From: CAZLPW01 sp964561495
Lineage (GTDB): Bacteria > Fidelibacterota > Marinisomatia > Marinisomatales > UBA1611
Assembly: GCA_964561495.1 (NCBI GenBank)
Contig: CAZLPW010000003.1
Span: 14,779 to 78,778, forward strand
Length of the DNA: 64,000 nt
Direction: 5' to 3'
The translations under genes and the position numbers were made by a program. A model generated the notes under the pieces. The model was not told the DNA's origin, did no database searches, and saw only the letters and a program-made list of their open reading frames with translations. Every line of letters begins with the position of its first letter. The first letter of the stretch is position 1. Shown one piece after another: positions 61,457-64,000 of the stretch.

Positions 61457-62105
61457 AGACCGCTTTTATTTAATTTTGTCAGGAATTTTTATAGCCTCCT
61501 TGGTTACTTGTAACCTCATAGCTAACAAATTTGTAACCGTTGATTTAGGTTTTAAGGTTTTCATTGTTTCTGCTGGAATTCTACCTTATCCGTTAACATT
61601 TTTGGTTACGGATATTCTTTCTGAATTATATGGTCAAAAGAAGACTAATGCTGTTGTTTTTTCAGGATTTATAGCGTCTCTTTTTGTTTTAAGTTTTCTA
61701 TGGCTTGGTGGTCAGTTTAATGCGATTCCTAGCTCTATAGTAAATGACGAAACATACAACGCTGTTTTCCAAAACGCCTGGCGACTAATTGCAGCATCCA
61801 TGATAGCATATCTTTTTGCTCAATTTATTGATGTGAAAATATTTCATTTCTGGAAAAGGTTAACCAAAGGCAGGCATTTATGGCTTAGAAATAATGGTTC
61901 TACGATAGCATCCCAATTAATTGATACCACATTGGTAATAGCTATATTATTTATTGGGGTTTGGGATTCTGGCCAAATAATATCCGCTATAATTGATGGT
62001 TGGATGTTTAAAATGCTAATGGCTTTTATTGATACACCTATTATATACGGAATTATTCATTTGCTGAAAGGTAAAATAGATATTTTAGTTCTTGAGGAAG
62101 GTTAA
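61446..62105 (+). CDS. Queuosine precursor transporter (YhhQ/QPTR family)
   Basis: A 219-residue protein with six hydrophobic segments; A-S-L-V-T-C-N-L-I-A-N-K near residue 16, F-L-V-T-D-I-L-S-E-L-Y-G near 54 and the R-N-N-G-S-T-I-A-S-Q-L-I-D-T segment near 155 are family hallmarks. It imports preQ0/preQ1 or queuine-type precursors. GTG at 61446 is the preferred start because a GGAGG ribosome site (61436-61440) sits five bases before it inside queD; ATG at 61434 is an alternative. Confidence 0.9.
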   Translation: MNFKDRFYLILSGIFIASLVTCNLIANKFVTVDLGFKVFIVSAGILPYPLTFLVTDILSELYGQKKTNAVVFSGFIASLFVLSFLWLGGQFNAIPSSIVNDETYNAVFQNAWRLIAASMIAYLFAQFIDVKIFHFWKRLTKGRHLWLRNNGSTIASQLIDTTLVIAILFIGVWDSGQIISAIIDGWMFKMLMAFIDTPIIYGIIHLLKGKIDILVLEEG

Positions 62106-62107
62106 AA

Positions 62108-62677
62108 ATGTTTAAAAAAGAAAATTTAAAAGATATTACTCTTAGTTTGCTGAATGAAATAGGGGAAAACCCTAATAGGGAAGGCTTATTAAAAACACCA
62201 GAAAGAGTTTCTAAAGCATGGGAGTTTTTTTCTAAAGGCTATAGACAAAATATTAACGATATAATAAATGAAGCTATTTTTGATGAAGATTCAAAAGATT
62301 TAGTCATAGTCCGCGATATTGAATTTTTCTCCTTATGTGAACATCATTTGTTGCCATTTTTTGGACGTGCTCATGTAGGTTATATTCCAAATGGAAAAGT
62401 AATAGGATTGTCAAAAATTCCTAGGCTCGTTGACATGTATGCTAGAAGGCTACAGGTTCAAGAGCGTTTAACTAACCAAATTGCAAACTCAATCCAAGAG
62501 GTCCTAAACCCTAAAGGAGTAGCCGTATTAATGGAGGGAAGACATATGTGTATGCAGATGAGGGGCGTGGAAAAACAAAATAGTTTGGCAAGTACATCGT
62601 GTATGATCGGAAAGTTGAGAGAATCTAATGCAACGCGATCAGAGTTTTTATCAATAATCAATAGAGATAAGGTCTGA
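62108..62677 (+). CDS. folE: GTP cyclohydrolase I
   Basis: A 189-residue enzyme with zinc ligands in S-L-C-E-H-H near residue 77 and C-M-Q-M-R-G near 148, the substrate His and Q-E-R-L-T motif near 117. It converts GTP to 7,8-dihydroneopterin triphosphate, the shared precursor of folate and queuosine. Three bases separate it from the transporter gene and its stop codon overlaps the apparent start of the dihydrolipoamide dehydrogenase gene. Confidence 0.95.
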   Translation: MFKKENLKDITLSLLNEIGENPNREGLLKTPERVSKAWEFFSKGYRQNINDIINEAIFDEDSKDLVIVRDIEFFSLCEHHLLPFFGRAHVGYIPNGKVIGLSKIPRLVDMYARRLQVQERLTNQIANSIQEVLNPKGVAVLMEGRHMCMQMRGVEKQNSLASTSCMIGKLRESNATRSEFLSIINRDKV

Positions 62678-64000
62678 TTAATAACTTTCAATTAGTTGTT
62701 TTAGGTGGCGGTCCAGGTGGATATGTTGCTGCTATCAGGGCAAGCCAACTAGGAATAAAAACATGTATTATTGATCACTCAAAATTGGGTGGAATATGTT
62801 TGAATTGGGGGTGCATTCCAACAAAATCCTTGTTAAAGAATGCTGAGGTATTGCGTCAGATAAAACAATCTGAAAAATATGGCATAAAAGTAGGTGAAAT
62901 TTCAATAGACTATAAAAGAAATATTAAAAGAAGCAGAGACGTATCAAATAGATTGAGCAAGGGTATAGAGTATTTAATAAAAAAAAATAAAATAACTTAT
63001 ATTAATGGTACTGGTGTTTTAAAAGATCAAAACACAATATCTGTCAATCTAGGAAATAAAGATCAGATAATTAAATTTGACAAAATAATTATTGCTACAG
63101 GTGCTTATTCCAAAAGCTTTCCAATGCTTGGCTTTGATGGAAAAATAGTAATGAACTATAAAGATGTCCTTAAGCTAACAACTATTCCAAAAAAAATCAT
63201 TATCGTGGGTTCTGGTGCAATTGGATGTGAGTTTGCCTCCTATTTTAATGAATTTGGTGCTAATATAAATCTAATAGAATCGATGAGCTATATACTTCCA
63301 AACGAAGATATTGAAATTTCTAAAGAGGTTTTAAATAGTTTTCTTGATTCTGGTATTAATGTTTCAACAAATACAGAGGTTTACAAGATTGAAAAAATTA
63401 AAAATAAAGTAAAAGTGTTTGTTAAAAATCAAGGGGAAAAAAGAACTATTAGTGGGGATATTGTTTTAGTTGCTATTGGTGTTGAGGGTAACATAAAAAA
63501 TATAGGGCTTAAAGATGTCGGTGTTAAAACAGATAATGGGTCGATTATAATTAACGAATTAAACCAAACTAATATAAAAAATATATATGCAGTTGGAGAC
63601 GTAACTGGACCTCCTTGGCTAGCTCATGTTGCGTCTGCACAAGGAATAATAGCCGCTGAGCATGTGGCTGGGGTTACTCCAAACCCAATTAATTATTCTA
63701 ATATTCCTAGCTGTACCTATTGTTATCCTGAGGTTGGATCTATTGGCTTAACTGAGCAAAAAGCTATAGATGCTGGATATGATATAAAAGTGGGTAGGTT
63801 TTTTTTTAAAGCCAATCGAAAAAGTATGGCAATCGGTGAAACAAGTGGATTAATAAAGTTAATATTTGATAGTAAATATGGAGAGCTAATTGGAGCGCAT
63901 ATCGTTGGTTCAAATGCCACAGAATTAATTGGAGAACTAGGAATCGCAAAATCTTTAGAAGCAAGGTGGGAAGATTTAGCATTTCAGATACATGCCCATC
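62677..64000 (+). CDS. lpdA: Dihydrolipoamide dehydrogenase, apparent ATT start (3' end outside window)
   Basis: The frame is open from 62671 to the window end. It encodes a flavoprotein disulfide reductase: G-G-G-P-G-G FAD loop at about residue 11, redox pair in C-L-N-W-G-C-I-P-T-K, G-S-G-A-I-G-C-E-F NAD loop near 178, A-V-G-D-V-T-G near 310 and the start of the C-terminal dimer domain. The window ends at the H-A-H that begins the His-Glu active-site motif. No ATG, GTG or TTG lies before the FAD strand; ATT at 62677, overlapping the folE stop, or CTG at 62674 must serve, with AAGG at 62669-62672 as ribosome site. It is the E3 part of 2-oxoacid dehydrogenase complexes. Confidence 0.9.
   Translation, partial: MNNFQLVVLGGGPGGYVAAIRASQLGIKTCIIDHSKLGGICLNWGCIPTKSLLKNAEVLRQIKQSEKYGIKVGEISIDYKRNIKRSRDVSNRLSKGIEYLIKKNKITYINGTGVLKDQNTISVNLGNKDQIIKFDKIIIATGAYSKSFPMLGFDGKIVMNYKDVLKLTTIPKKIIIVGSGAIGCEFASYFNEFGANINLIESMSYILPNEDIEISKEVLNSFLDSGINVSTNTEVYKIEKIKNKVKVFVKNQGEKRTISGDIVLVAIGVEGNIKNIGLKDVGVKTDNGSIIINELNQTNIKNIYAVGDVTGPPWLAHVASAQGIIAAEHVAGVTPNPINYSNIPSCTYCYPEVGSIGLTEQKAIDAGYDIKVGRFFFKANRKSMAIGETSGLIKLIFDSKYGELIGAHIVGSNATELIGELGIAKSLEARWEDLAFQIHAH

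Noticed and set aside
1..64000. CRISPR arrays, insertion sequences, integrases or phage genes
   Set aside because: No regularly spaced repeats, transposase or integrase sequences, or phage structural genes were seen; all larger frames belong to chromosomal or surface-glycan families.

Overview
The window is AT-rich, densely packed bacterial chromosome. The combination of features points to the FCB superphylum, most probably a marine Candidatus Marinimicrobia (SAR406)-like lineage. These features are TonB receptors with an N-terminal carboxypeptidase-regulatory domain paired with DUF4249-like lipoproteins, secreted proteins ending in a YPNPFN-type sorting domain, a dockerin-like tail, and a eukaryotic-type citrate synthase. 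The taxonomic placement is inferred from protein style only; no rRNA gene is present. One tRNA (Glu, UUC) is present. I see no CRISPR array, insertion sequence, integrase or phage gene.

Region 1 (1-19.7 kb) is a surface polysaccharide (O-antigen/capsule) locus on the + strand. It holds the end of a sugar aminotransferase and a three-domain fusion (nucleotidyltransferase, GmhB-like phosphatase, P-loop kinase) followed by HddA, which together suggest GDP-D-glycero-D-manno-heptose. Next come a Wzy-like polymerase, three glycosyltransferases, a decayed GDP-mannose 3,5-epimerase, a three-enzyme UDP-L-FucNAc or UDP-L-QuiNAc set, gmd and fcl (GDP-L-fucose), a WcaJ-type initiating transferase, a Wzi-like outer-membrane protein, a WecA-like initiating transferase with a long membrane extension, and wecB.

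Region 2 (19.7-30 kb) has a compact cluster of little-known envelope or lipid-type genes (YceI, YwaF-like, DUF2878, START-like, small membrane protein). It is followed by a MarR-controlled tripartite RND efflux operon and an NDUFA9-like NAD(P)-binding protein. Region 3 (30-43 kb) carries two paralogous TonB receptor plus DUF4249-like lipoprotein pairs. Between and after them lie a minus-strand block (DUF2231, tRNA-Glu, CGFS glutaredoxin, zinc-ribbon membrane protein, GT39), exonuclease III, an Omp85-like barrel and HemW.

Region 4 (43.3-49.2 kb) looks like a lipopolysaccharide core and export block: an MsbA-type ABC exporter, two tandem TagB-like polyol-phosphate transferase homologues, a heptosyltransferase-like GT9 and a LicC-like nucleotidyltransferase. 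Region 5 (49.2-64 kb) holds DUF1015, citrate synthase, two secreted peptidases (M14, S8), other secreted proteins, a tightly overlapping operon of uncharacterised proteins (333-aa protein, MBL hydrolase, DUF309, receiver-like protein), then queD, a queuosine-precursor transporter, folE, and the start of dihydrolipoamide dehydrogenase.

The most unusual point is that at least three intact genes (fcl, a DUF4249-like lipoprotein, lpd) have no in-frame ATG, GTG or TTG at their true N-terminus. They appear to begin at ATT codons directly at the stop codon of the upstream gene. Other points worth attention are the pseudogenised epimerase lacking its NAD-binding loop, the triple fusion enzyme, and a QueD-like protein with Asp where the catalytic Cys normally lies.
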